From positions 1 through 64,000 of the forward strand of contig JAHZIX010000052.1 in NCBI GenBank assembly GCA_022601195.1: a stretch of 64,000 nt of DNA. The letters run 5' to 3'. Positions 9,292 through 18,648 of the stretch are shown piece after piece (position 1 is the stretch's first letter; each line of letters begins with the position of its first letter). The position numbers and the translations under genes were made by a program. The notes under the pieces are model-generated. The model had not been told where the DNA came from. It made no database searches and saw only the letters and a program-made list of their open reading frames with translations. Origin of the DNA: Deltaproteobacteria bacterium. Lineage in GTDB: Bacteria > Acidobacteriota > Thermoanaerobaculia > Multivoradales > JAHZIX01.

Positions 9292-10405
9292 GACCAGAGG
9301 ATTTCAAAACCTCCTGGTGGTGGCTCTCGCCATGGTCGTCGCCTGCGCGGAGGCCCCAGCCCCCGTCGCCGTCGAGGAACCCAAGGCTCCCGTGGAGACC
9401 CAGGCTGCTGTGGATCGGGCCGTAGCCACCACGGGGGACATCATCACCTACACCGTGACGGTCGACTACGACGCTTCTTTGGAGGTCGACATACCGGAGC
9501 CTGGAGCCGAAATTGCCGGGTTTCGTATCACCGACCTGGGCAAGGAAGACACTAGGGAGGCGGAAGGACGGATCGTGGAGGAACGCTGGTACAAGCTGCG
9601 AGCGGACCTGGTTGGCTCCTATGTCTTGCCTCCAGTAGCCGTGAGCTACTCCCCGATCGTCGCAGCAGCGCCCCTGGAAGAGCAGCAGGCAGCTGAGACT
9701 GAGGCAGCTGAGACTGAGGCAGAAGAGGAGGTCACAATGAGACCTCGAACCGTGGAAACGGTGGAGACCTCGGCCATCTTCGTAGAAGTAGAATCCGTGC
9801 TTCCGGAAGACGGCGTCGAGTCGGCCGACATCCGCGACGTCAAACCCTTACGCCAGGTGAAGGACCAGCAGCCTTGGGGCTGGATCGGCGCTGGCATTCT
9901 CGCTCTATCAGCAGCCATAGCCCTCTTCCTCTGGTGGCGGCGACGCCCCGCTAAGGTCGTGCCTCCGGTACCGGCTCACGAGCTGGCCTTTCGGGCCCTC
10001 GATGAGCTGAGAGACACCAACTTCGAAGATGCCGAGGCCGTTCGTAGGTTCTATTTTCAGATTTCGGAGGTGGTTCGCAACTACGTGGAGGGGCGCTTCG
10101 GACTCAATGCCACCGACCTCACCACCGAAGAAATTCTTCCTGCTCTCGAGCTCCTGCCACAGCTTTCCCAACAGCCGGCAGAGGATCTCCGCAGCTTCCT
10201 GCTTCACACGGATCAGGTCAAATTTGCCGACCAGACCCCGACCGAAGAAGACATCAAGAACACCTACGAGAGCGCCCTCGGCTTTGTCGAAGCGACTCGG
10301 CCGACGGAGAGCGAGCTCGAGATGGCTGCAGAAGATTCGTCGGGCACCACCGAGTCCGAGCCACCGACCAAAGACGACAACTCCTCCCGGGAACAGGCGG
10401 CATGA
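9281..10405 (+). CDS. BatD-like/DUF4381-like lipoprotein with TM segment
   Basis: Lipobox-like VVAC; beta-sandwich segment; TM WGWIGAGILALSAAIALFLWW; helical tail with FYFQISEVVRNYVEGRFGLNATDLTTEEIL. Confidence 0.75.
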   Translation: MLPKTRGFQNLLVVALAMVVACAEAPAPVAVEEPKAPVETQAAVDRAVATTGDIITYTVTVDYDASLEVDIPEPGAEIAGFRITDLGKEDTREAEGRIVEERWYKLRADLVGSYVLPPVAVSYSPIVAAAPLEEQQAAETEAAETEAEEEVTMRPRTVETVETSAIFVEVESVLPEDGVESADIRDVKPLRQVKDQQPWGWIGAGILALSAAIALFLWWRRRPAKVVPPVPAHELAFRALDELRDTNFEDAEAVRRFYFQISEVVRNYVEGRFGLNATDLTTEEILPALELLPQLSQQPAEDLRSFLLHTDQVKFADQTPTEEDIKNTYESALGFVEATRPTESELEMAAEDSSGTTESEPPTKDDNSSREQAA

Positions 10406-11436
10406 GCGACCTTTTCTTCTCCGATTTCGGGCTCCTGTGGTTTCTCGTTCCGGCTTATTTGCTGTGGGTTGCTGCCTGGTTGGTCCTTCCTTGGCTGGCC
10501 ACAAAACGGCGGCGGGCTGCTGCCGTTCGCTTCTCCAATATTCAGCCTCTGCAGCGGCTGAAACCATCTCGTTCCCTCCTACTGCGGCGACTGGTCATGG
10601 GACTGCGCTTGGTCACTGTGGCCCTATTGGTCCTGGCCATTGCTCGCCCTCAAACGGGCCGCAAGCAAACTCACGTGCGCACCGAGGGCATCGATATCGT
10701 TCTGGTGCTGGACACCTCCGAGAGCATGCTGGCTCTCGATTTGGATGCGGAGAGAGCCATCGCTCAGAGACGCAACCGATTGGAAGTCGCCAAATCGGTG
10801 GTCGTCGACTTCGTCAAGAAGCGGGAGAATGATCAAGTCGGTCTCGTGGTGTTCGGCAACGAAGCCTTCACTCAATGTCCCCTGACGCTAGATCACGGCA
10901 TCGTCGCTACCTTCTTGGAGCGGGTCGAGATCGCCATGGCAGGTGCGGGAACAGCCATCGGCTCCGCTCTGGGCACGGCGGTCAAACGCCTGAAGGACTC
11001 CGAAGCCAAATCGAAGGTCATCATTCTGCTGACCGATGGACGCAACAACGCCGGTTCCCTCAGCCCCCTCAAAGCGGCGGAAGTCGCCAAGACTTTCGGT
11101 ATCAAGATCTACGCCATCGCCGCGGGCACCCGAGGCAAAGCGCCATTCCTGGTGGACTCCTTCTTCGGCAAACAGGTGGTCTACGAACACGTGGAGATCG
11201 ACGAGGAAACTCTGACCAAGGTGGCGGAAACCACCGGAGGCTTGTACCAACGGGCCGAGGACAAGAACGCCTTGGCAGCCATCTACGACCAGATCGATGA
11301 GTTGGAGAAGACCGAGATCACCATGGACACCTACATGGAGTACAACGAGCGCTTTCGCTGGTTCGTGATTCCGGCCCTAGTACTCCTCCTACTGGAGGTG
11401 CTGCTCTTGGGAACCCGCTTCAGGAAGCTGCCATGA
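10402..11436 (+). CDS. batA: BatA-like VWA protein
   Basis: DIVLVLDTSESMLALD (MIDAS), VILLTDGRNNAGSLSP, N- and C-terminal TM helices. Confidence 0.88.
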   Translation: MSDLFFSDFGLLWFLVPAYLLWVAAWLVLPWLATKRRRAAAVRFSNIQPLQRLKPSRSLLLRRLVMGLRLVTVALLVLAIARPQTGRKQTHVRTEGIDIVLVLDTSESMLALDLDAERAIAQRRNRLEVAKSVVVDFVKKRENDQVGLVVFGNEAFTQCPLTLDHGIVATFLERVEIAMAGAGTAIGSALGTAVKRLKDSEAKSKVIILLTDGRNNAGSLSPLKAAEVAKTFGIKIYAIAAGTRGKAPFLVDSFFGKQVVYEHVEIDEETLTKVAETTGGLYQRAEDKNALAAIYDQIDELEKTEITMDTYMEYNERFRWFVIPALVLLLLEVLLLGTRFRKLP

Positions 11437-12575
11437 TGAGAACGGAAAAGATCGAGCCGATCGAAAAAGGCCGGCAACAGGGTCGCGGAAGGGCTGTGCT
11501 ACGAGCTGGACAGAAGGCTCTTCCAATGCTCCTCCTAACTGGCTGCTCGGAAGTTCAGGTAGGAGACCCACCGTCTTTGTGGGCTCTGTGGTTGGTGCCG
11601 GCATTATTGGCCTTCTACATCTATTCCTTTCGCACCAAGACTCGGCTGCTGCGCCGATTTGCTTCGGCGGAAATGTTGGCTCGGCTGACCTCGGGCGTGA
11701 GCCGGCCGCGGCAGTATTTCAAGGCTGCCCTCGTGCTCCTCGGCCTCACCGCAGGCATTCTCGCCTTGGCCGGACTGCGCTATGGATTCACCTGGGAAGA
11801 GGTGAAACGAGAAGGGGTAGACATCGTCGTAGCACTAGATGTCTCGGACAGTATGCTGGTGGAGGACGCGGAGTCCGGCGGCAAATTGAGCCGTCTCGAG
11901 AGAGCCAAACGAGAGATCACCGACCTGCTGCGCCTCATGGAGGGCGACCGCATCGGATTGATTGCCTTTGCCGGCACCGCCTTCATCGAGTGCCCTTTGA
12001 CCCTCGATTACAGCGCCGCAGAGATTTTCCTCGACGCCATTTCCACGGACCTCATCCCGGTCAAGGGTACGAATTTGGGCGATGCCATCGACTCGTCTCT
12101 GGAAGCCTTCGAAGGAGCTTCGCATCCGTCTCGCGCGGTGGTGTTGATCACCGACGGCGAAGATCACACGAATAGCGCCCTGACTGCCGCCAAGAAGGCG
12201 AAGGTCGCTGGAGTCCGCATCTTCACCATTGGCATCGGTCGTGACGAAGGAGCCCCCATTCCTGCTCCAGGCGGTGGATTTCGCCGCGATCGGCAAGGCA
12301 ACATCGTGCTCTCCAGACTCGATGAGACAACCCTGCAAAAGGTCGCCTTGGAAACCGGCGGTAGCTATGTCCGGTCGGTCACCGGGGATGTCGACCTGGA
12401 ACAGATCTATTCCCAAGGCATCAAGGCGACCTTGGAAGATCAGGAGCTTGGCTCCAAACGCCGGCAACGTTGGGAAGAAAGATTCCAGTGGGTCCTAGCA
12501 CTCGCTTTGATGGCTCTCATGCTGGAACCGCTGATTTCCGAAAGGTGGCGCCGTGGAGGAACGACCCGTGCTTGA
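11433..12575 (+). CDS. batB: BatB-like VWA protein
   Basis: DIVVALDVSDSMLVED (MIDAS), AVVLITDGEDH; overlaps the upstream stop (ATGA). Confidence 0.88.
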   Translation: MMRTEKIEPIEKGRQQGRGRAVLRAGQKALPMLLLTGCSEVQVGDPPSLWALWLVPALLAFYIYSFRTKTRLLRRFASAEMLARLTSGVSRPRQYFKAALVLLGLTAGILALAGLRYGFTWEEVKREGVDIVVALDVSDSMLVEDAESGGKLSRLERAKREITDLLRLMEGDRIGLIAFAGTAFIECPLTLDYSAAEIFLDAISTDLIPVKGTNLGDAIDSSLEAFEGASHPSRAVVLITDGEDHTNSALTAAKKAKVAGVRIFTIGIGRDEGAPIPAPGGGFRRDRQGNIVLSRLDETTLQKVALETGGSYVRSVTGDVDLEQIYSQGIKATLEDQELGSKRRQRWEERFQWVLALALMALMLEPLISERWRRGGTTRA

Positions 12576-13686
12576 GATTCTTCACCACCGTGCAGGGCCC
12601 TCGCCAGGAACTCGCCGCCGAATCGGCAAGCCAACTAGAGGCCTAGCGCTGATCGTGATGGCGGCGGTCTGCTCTTCTCTCGGGGCGCCGATCTGGGCTC
12701 AGACCGCTCCCCCGGAGCCGGCCTCAGCAGATCAAGGAGCCCCGCCGGAAGCTTCCAGCGATCCGGCGCCAGCAATCACCAATACGTCTCCCCAGCAATT
12801 CGACAGTCCCTATGAAGCTTACGAAGCGGCGATCTACGACCAGGCTCTGCAAGGTTTTATCGACGACCAGGTGGAACGGCCAGAAGACCCCGAGCTGGCT
12901 CTCAACATCGGCAATAGCCACTACAAGATGAAAAACTACCCGGAGGCCGAGAAGGCCTTTGGTAGCGCAGCCTTGGCTGGAGACCCGGTCGTTCGAGAGC
13001 AAGCCCTTTACAGCCTCGGTAATTGTGCCTTCCGTCAAGGGAAGCTAGAAGACGCCGTAGAGCTCTACAAAGGAGCTCTCGATCTCGACCCGGATGATGA
13101 GGATGCCAAGTTCAACCTGGAATTCGTCCGCAACGAAATCCGCCGCCGCCACGAAGAGAACCAGAAACGCCAGGAAGAGCAACAGCAGCAACAGCAGGAC
13201 GGCGAGCAGCAGCAGGACCAGCAGGGGGAACAAGGGGAACAGGGAGACCAACCCCAAGACCAGAATCAACAGGGCGAGCAGCAACAGCAAGGCGGTCAAG
13301 ATAGCGATCAGGATGGACTTCCAGACCAAGTCGAAAAAGACGCCGAGAATCCGACGGATCCTCAGAACCCTGATACCGATGGAGACGGCCTACCTGACGG
13401 TCAGGAGGACGAGAATCGCAACGGGAGAGTCGACGAAGGCGAGACCGACCCCAACCAGCAGGATACCGACGGTGATGGAGTTCCCGATGCCCAAGACCAG
13501 CAGCCTACCGATGGTCAGCAGCCACCACAGCCCCAGGAGGGAGAAGAGGCTCAGGCCCAGGAAGCTCCCGAGGGGCTGACTCCGGAAGAGGCGGAGCGCT
13601 ATCTCCAGGGGCTGGAAGAAGGTCGTCCTGAAAAAGGAAAACCGGATCAGCGAGGCCGTCGCAGCCGGCCGGCGAAGGATTGGTAG
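12553..13686 (+). CDS. batC: BatC-like TPR protein with polyQ region and thrombospondin type-3 repeats
   Basis: TPR (ALNIGNSHYKMKNYPEAEKAFGSA), QQQQQQ-rich tract, DSDQDGLPDQVE...DTDGDGLPDGQED...DTDGDGVPDAQD. Confidence 0.82.
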   Translation: MEERPVLEILHHRAGPSPGTRRRIGKPTRGLALIVMAAVCSSLGAPIWAQTAPPEPASADQGAPPEASSDPAPAITNTSPQQFDSPYEAYEAAIYDQALQGFIDDQVERPEDPELALNIGNSHYKMKNYPEAEKAFGSAALAGDPVVREQALYSLGNCAFRQGKLEDAVELYKGALDLDPDDEDAKFNLEFVRNEIRRRHEENQKRQEEQQQQQQDGEQQQDQQGEQGEQGDQPQDQNQQGEQQQQGGQDSDQDGLPDQVEKDAENPTDPQNPDTDGDGLPDGQEDENRNGRVDEGETDPNQQDTDGDGVPDAQDQQPTDGQQPPQPQEGEEAQAQEAPEGLTPEEAERYLQGLEEGRPEKGKPDQRGRRSRPAKDW

Positions 13687-15518
13687 AGATGAGCCCAGGG
13701 CAAAAACACCCGTCAGGAGCGGCATACCTTAACCGCAGCCTTGTTCGCCTCGCACTTCCTCGTCTCACCGGAGCAGCCGGTCACGGTCACAGGACCCAGG
13801 TCTGGTGGCAGCCTTGGGTCGTGCTCGCTTTCGCCTTGGCTGTCCTCGCCCCTGCCGCCGAAGGGCAAGGGCTGAAGGCAAATATCAGCCGGACCCAAGC
13901 GACGACCCAAGACCAGCTTCTTCTAACCCTCACCGTTTCTGAATCCAGTGGCTCCGTACCCGTTCTACCGGAACTGCCGGACTTTTCCGTCATCCCTCGT
14001 AGATCCTCCAGCCAGGTGAGTATCACCAACGGAAGGAGAAGCTCGAGCATCTCCCACAACTACATCCTGGTTCCCAAAAGAACCGGCACCTTCACCATTG
14101 GACCCGCCACCGTAGAGATCAGCGGCAAGACCTACCAGAGCAACACCATCCGAGTGAGAATTCTGGACGCTGCTGCTCAACCGCAGGATAGCCGCGACGT
14201 CTTCGTCACCGCAAAGGTGTCCGACGACAAACCCTATGTGGGTCAGCAGATCCTTTACACCTGGCGCTTCTACCGGAAGGTGCAAGTTGGAGATGCTCAA
14301 CTAGGGCCGCAGGACTTCAGTGGCTTTCTCAGCGAAGACTTAGGCGAGGCCAAGCAGTATCAAACCACCGTCAACGGCCAACAATATGTCGTCCACGAGA
14401 TTCGTAAGGCCCTTTTCCCCCAAGAAGCGGGCCAGCTGACAATTCCCGCTTCCGAGCTCACTTGTCAGGTCATGGTACGCAGCCGAAGGCGCTCCCGAAG
14501 CCTGTTCGACGACTTCTTCGGGGCCACAAATGCCCAGACGAAGGTGCTGCGCACCAAGCCCATTGGCATCGAAGTCCGTCCCTTACCCGCAGCAGCTTCC
14601 GGTTTCTCCGGCTTGGTAGGCCAGTTTCAAGTCTCCACGAAAATCAACAAGAACCAGCTTCGGGTGGGAGAATCCGCGACCTTGAGTCTCACCGTTTCTG
14701 GACGTGGCAATGTTCAAATGATCGGTGAGCCTTCCCTCGGAGAGCTGTCCGGTTTCAAAATCTACGATGACAAACCCACGAGCTCGACGAGCCGCACCGA
14801 CTCTGGCCTCTCCGGGCGAAGGCTGTTCAGCAAGGCGATGGTGCCCCTCGAGGTCGGAGAGCTCACTATTCCCAGCGCTCGCCTGGTCTATTTCGATCCG
14901 GAGGCCGGCTCCTACCGCACCGCTGCTTCCTCCGCCATCACCCTTCAAGTCAGCCCAGCGGAAGGCGAGGAAGACCTTCGCCTTACCGAATCGGTAGCCC
15001 CGACCACGGGAAAGGTCGCAGTGAAGATCTTGGCGGACGATATTCTGCCGCTGCACAAGGGTCTCGATGCAGTCGCTCGCCCGCCCTTCGGAGCCACTAC
15101 CCCCACCCTCACGGTGGGCCTCGCAGTCCCCATGGTGGCCTTTCTAGGCTTGTTCGCCGCGCAGAGGCAACGACGCAAGTTTGCGCTGGATAGTGGCCTG
15201 AAACGCCGCAAACGAGCCCTAAAAACCGCTCAGAAAAACCTCGGTGAGATGGACGCGGGAACGGCTTCAGCTCCGCAAGCATCCCTCATCCTGAGGACCT
15301 ACATCGGCGACAAACTCAATATTGAGGGCAGCGCTCTGACTCCCCAGGAAGCCCAGAACCACCTCACTGCAAAAGGAGTGAACGAGGAGCTCGCTACGCA
15401 AACCCGTCAGCTTCTGGAAGGGTTCGAAGCGTCTCAATATGGCGCCGGTGATGTAGAAACCGGTACTCTCCGGGAGCGCATCGAAAGCCTCGTCAAGCAG
15501 CTGGAAGGACATCTATGA
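13680..15518 (+). CDS. batD: BatD (oxygen tolerance) family protein
   Basis: QLLLTLTVSESSGSVPVLPELPDFSVIPRRSSSQVSITNG...; GLVGQFQVSTKINKNQLRVGESATLSLTVSGRGN; C-terminal TM. Confidence 0.88.
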   Translation: MVEMSPGQKHPSGAAYLNRSLVRLALPRLTGAAGHGHRTQVWWQPWVVLAFALAVLAPAAEGQGLKANISRTQATTQDQLLLTLTVSESSGSVPVLPELPDFSVIPRRSSSQVSITNGRRSSSISHNYILVPKRTGTFTIGPATVEISGKTYQSNTIRVRILDAAAQPQDSRDVFVTAKVSDDKPYVGQQILYTWRFYRKVQVGDAQLGPQDFSGFLSEDLGEAKQYQTTVNGQQYVVHEIRKALFPQEAGQLTIPASELTCQVMVRSRRRSRSLFDDFFGATNAQTKVLRTKPIGIEVRPLPAAASGFSGLVGQFQVSTKINKNQLRVGESATLSLTVSGRGNVQMIGEPSLGELSGFKIYDDKPTSSTSRTDSGLSGRRLFSKAMVPLEVGELTIPSARLVYFDPEAGSYRTAASSAITLQVSPAEGEEDLRLTESVAPTTGKVAVKILADDILPLHKGLDAVARPPFGATTPTLTVGLAVPMVAFLGLFAAQRQRRKFALDSGLKRRKRALKTAQKNLGEMDAGTASAPQASLILRTYIGDKLNIEGSALTPQEAQNHLTAKGVNEELATQTRQLLEGFEASQYGAGDVETGTLRERIESLVKQLEGHL

Positions 15519-16411
15519 TGAACCGAGTGTTGCTCCTCGCAGCCCTGATCGTCTCGGCCAGCTGCTGGGGTCTGTTCCCTCTCCAAGCCTCCTCCTTCGA
15601 CTCCGATGCTTCCTCCTTGCAGGAAGAGTCGCCCCCTATCGAGGCGAGGGAAGAGATGGAAGAAACACCTCTCCTCTCCATAGACGATTCCGAAGAATCG
15701 AAGGTTCGGACCGAGCCAACGCAGGAATCGGGGGAAATTTTCATCAACGCCAATGCTGCCTATGAAGCGGGAAACCCTGCGGAAGCCATCGCTGGGTACA
15801 ACGAGCTCCTCAGTCGGGACTCACAGGCCGGACACCTCCTCTACAATTTGGGGAACGCCTACCTACGCAACGGTGAATTGGGCCGGGCAGTCGCCTCTTA
15901 CCGCCGAAGTCTGGCGGTCCTGCCTCGAGACCAAGATGTCAAAGCGAATCTCTCCTTCGCCCGCAAGAGCAGCCGCGACGCCATCGCCCCCCCGGAGCCC
16001 TCTGCTGTGCAGTCGACCTTGCTCTTCTGGCACTACGGGCTCAGTCGAGGGGAGCTAGCTCGGGTTGTCTTGTTGATCAACCTGCTTTTCTGGACGGCAC
16101 TGGCCTTCAGGCTCACCCGATCCGAATCCGAGATTCTGCGCTGGCTGGTGATTTCGCTACTGATCGTGCTTCTTGTCACGGGTAGCTCCTTGCTAATACG
16201 TCAATTCCTTCCGCGGCAAATTGCCGTCATCGTGCCTCAACAAGTCGATGTCTTCAACGGTCCAAACCTCGAAGAGGCGGTCCGCTTCAAACTACATGCA
16301 GGCACCGAAGTTCGACTCGAAGACCAGCGCCCCGAGTGGCTGCGGATCTCCCTTCCCGATGGTCAGCAGGGCTGGATACAGAAATCGTGGGCTGAGCTGA
16401 TCGACCTTTGA
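15515..16411 (+). CDS. batE: BatE-like TPR/SH3 membrane protein
   Basis: FINANAAYEAGNPAEAIAGYNELL...HLLYNLGNAYLRNGELGRAVASYRRSL; TM helices; SH3-like C-terminus VFNGPNLEEAVRFKLHAGTEV. Confidence 0.85.
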   Translation: MMNRVLLLAALIVSASCWGLFPLQASSFDSDASSLQEESPPIEAREEMEETPLLSIDDSEESKVRTEPTQESGEIFINANAAYEAGNPAEAIAGYNELLSRDSQAGHLLYNLGNAYLRNGELGRAVASYRRSLAVLPRDQDVKANLSFARKSSRDAIAPPEPSAVQSTLLFWHYGLSRGELARVVLLINLLFWTALAFRLTRSESEILRWLVISLLIVLLVTGSSLLIRQFLPRQIAVIVPQQVDVFNGPNLEEAVRFKLHAGTEVRLEDQRPEWLRISLPDGQQGWIQKSWAELIDL

Positions 16412-16454
16412 GGGCTCGAACTTCCCCCCTTGCCTGCCAGATCCTGATCGAATC

Positions 16455-16493
16455 AGAAAAAAGCCGTGGGCCGCAACAACACGGAACCACGGC
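16455..16493 (-). terminator. Rho-independent terminator for the minus-strand Cys-rich gene
   Basis: Stem GCCGTGG/CCACGGC (16463-16469 with 16487-16493) followed on the minus strand by TTTTTT. Confidence 0.7.
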
Positions 16494-16528
16494 CTAAACT
16501 GAAATAGATTCCCAAAAAAACGGATTCG

Positions 16529-16903
16529 TCAGCAGTTGACGTCGTTGTAGCAAGCGTTTTCCGTTGCGTGCTGTGTGCCACCATCGGCAGCGCACTCGAC
16601 GGGATCAACCTTCGAACAGTTCCCGGTGGGCTTGCAGCACCACTCGATTTGCACACATCTCGAGGCTCCTTCTCGCCCTTCTTCACAAGGAACCCGCCCA
16701 GGGTCGCCATGCTGTTCGAGGGCACCCAGAAAATCTTGGTGCAACCACGGTAAGTCGACAGACTCGCCTTGCGCTGGCTCCAATTGGGTTTCAGCCGGCT
16801 CGATCGCGGCTTCTGCCGGTGCCTCGGCACCGGCGTGCCCAGCAGAGGTCATCACAAAGACGGCCCACAAGACTGCGATCAATACCTTTGTTCTCATGCC
16901 CAT
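16529..16903 (-). CDS. Small secreted cysteine-rich protein
   Basis: Signal peptide MGMRTKVLIAVLWAVFVMTSAGHAGA; C-terminal domain with 8 Cys ending in ...NACYNDVNC; followed by a terminator. Confidence 0.72.
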   Translation of the reverse strand: MGMRTKVLIAVLWAVFVMTSAGHAGAEAPAEAAIEPAETQLEPAQGESVDLPWLHQDFLGALEQHGDPGRVPCEEGREGASRCVQIEWCCKPTGNCSKVDPVECAADGGTQHATENACYNDVNC

Positions 16904-17209
16904 TCTCCCATTGAGTACCTCTTCAAGAGGTCTTGCAATCAGTTCCGGGCCAGAGGTCGAATAACCCGAGATCACCCCAGGGACAACACCGCTACTCAGC
17001 GACCTCGCCCCTGTCGACAGGTTCCATCTATCTGGTCTCCTGGGAGTACCTTCAGACGGAACTTGCCCTCACTTAGGAGAAGATCGCTCCATCCAGTCTT
17101 TAAATAAGGAAGTGTCTGGCACCAACCATGTACAGGTCAAAGGCGAGCGGGGAGACTCGAGCCATCGAAAGCTCCTCCCCTGCCAATCTTCCCTGAGCTA
17201 CCGGTAGGG

Positions 17210-18586
17210 CTAGCTGCTGGCCAAGAAACGCTCGATGCCATCGAAAGCTTGTTCCAAAACATCGACTTGAGGCAGAAAAACAAGGCGCACGAAGCCCGTA
17301 CCATATTGCTGGCTGAAGCCGGAGCCATGGACCAACAGGACCTTCTCTTGGTGGAGGAGATCGAGGACGAAGGTCTTGTCGTCGGTAGCCCAGCGGGGAT
17401 GCGTGAGCCTGGGGAACATATAGAAAGATCCGCCGGGCTCCTCGACTTCCATCCCGTCCAGGGCGGCGATGCGCTCCATGCAATAGTCCCGCTGCTGCAG
17501 CAACCGGTGCCGGTATTCCAGCATCCAATCCTTCGGCCCCGTCAAACCAGCCAGGTACCCCAGTTGGGCAGGCGTGGAAGCACACAAACGGCTTCTCAGG
17601 AGCTTCTCGAGGGCGTCCCGCACCTTTTCGAGGCGTCCGCGGGGATCGTGCAACGCGAGATAGCCAATGCGCCAACCCGGGGCATAGTAGACCTTTGAAA
17701 CCCCATTGCATGTAATCACCGGTACATCAGGAGATAGAGACGCCAGGGAGACATGAGAGTCGGAGTAGTTGAGACCGTCGTAGATTTCGTCCGAGATGAT
17801 GGTGCACTGGGGCCATTGACGAACGATTTCCAACAACTCCATCAAGGTCTCGCGGCTGGCTATGCCGCCGGTCGGGTTGTTGGGATTGATCACCACCAAC
17901 AACTTGACCTTTTCGTCCATCTTGGCCCGCACATCCTCGAGATCCAGCCGCCAACCGTGGTCTGGGTCCAAACGATACTCGACGGTCGAACCTTGAAACA
18001 TCTGCGGATAAGCCATATACGGAGGGTAGTGGGGCCCTGGTGCCAAGACCTTGTCTCCTGGATGGAGAAACGCAGAAAACAGCAGCTGCAACCCTTCCGT
18101 GACACCCGTGGTCACATAAACATCCTCTTCCCTGCAGCTCCAGCCACCATTCGCCTTGTTCTGCTCGTCTGCAGCGATCGCCTGCCTCAGGGCCGGCAGA
18201 CCGTAGGAAGGAGAATAACCATTCTCTTGGTGCCGCAAAGCTGCTGCATAGGCTTCGATCATAGGCTCGGGGGTGGGTAGCCCTGGGTAAGCGAGGGGAT
18301 CACCGATATTGAGTTTGAGGATGCGGTGCCCCTTCGCCTCGAGCTCGGTCGCTGGCACGACCACATCACGAATAGCGTATTCAATACAGGCAGCTCGCTC
18401 GGCCGGTTCGATCACTGCGTTCTGTGCGGCAGTGTTTCTACCAGCATTGTTATCAGCGGCGGTGCCGCTAGAGGCCTTGGCTTGGGCCGGCAGGGATTCG
18501 CTGGACGGCGCAGGAACCGATGCCCCTGCAGGCGCTGGCACTTCATCGTCAGCCGAGCGAGGAGAGGATTTCGTAGCGTTGATCAT
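17210..18586 (-). CDS. Class I/II PLP aminotransferase (alanine/aspartate aminotransferase-like)
   Basis: LNIGDPLAYPGLPTPEPM, VVINPNNPTGGIASRETL, SDEIYDGLNY, CNGVSKVYYAPGWRIGYL. Start exact position uncertain. Confidence 0.9.
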   Translation of the reverse strand: MINATKSSPRSADDEVPAPAGASVPAPSSESLPAQAKASSGTAADNNAGRNTAAQNAVIEPAERAACIEYAIRDVVVPATELEAKGHRILKLNIGDPLAYPGLPTPEPMIEAYAAALRHQENGYSPSYGLPALRQAIAADEQNKANGGWSCREEDVYVTTGVTEGLQLLFSAFLHPGDKVLAPGPHYPPYMAYPQMFQGSTVEYRLDPDHGWRLDLEDVRAKMDEKVKLLVVINPNNPTGGIASRETLMELLEIVRQWPQCTIISDEIYDGLNYSDSHVSLASLSPDVPVITCNGVSKVYYAPGWRIGYLALHDPRGRLEKVRDALEKLLRSRLCASTPAQLGYLAGLTGPKDWMLEYRHRLLQQRDYCMERIAALDGMEVEEPGGSFYMFPRLTHPRWATDDKTFVLDLLHQEKVLLVHGSGFSQQYGTGFVRLVFLPQVDVLEQAFDGIERFLASS

Positions 18587-18648
18587 GGGCGTTCTCCGGT
18601 GTCTATGAGCGAAGCAGAATACCACGGCGCACAGCCCAGCAGAGCTTC

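Noticed and set aside
10029-12467. Alternative-frame ORFs 10029..10832, 11579..12175 (+) and 11835..12467 (-)
   Set aside because: Overlap batA/batB in other frames; Pro/Arg/Ser-rich without domain signals.
13160-13300. CAG/CAA-rich DNA in batC as a microsatellite or CRISPR-like array
   Set aside because: Explained by polyQ codons with mixed CAG/CAA usage; no regular repeat-spacer structure.
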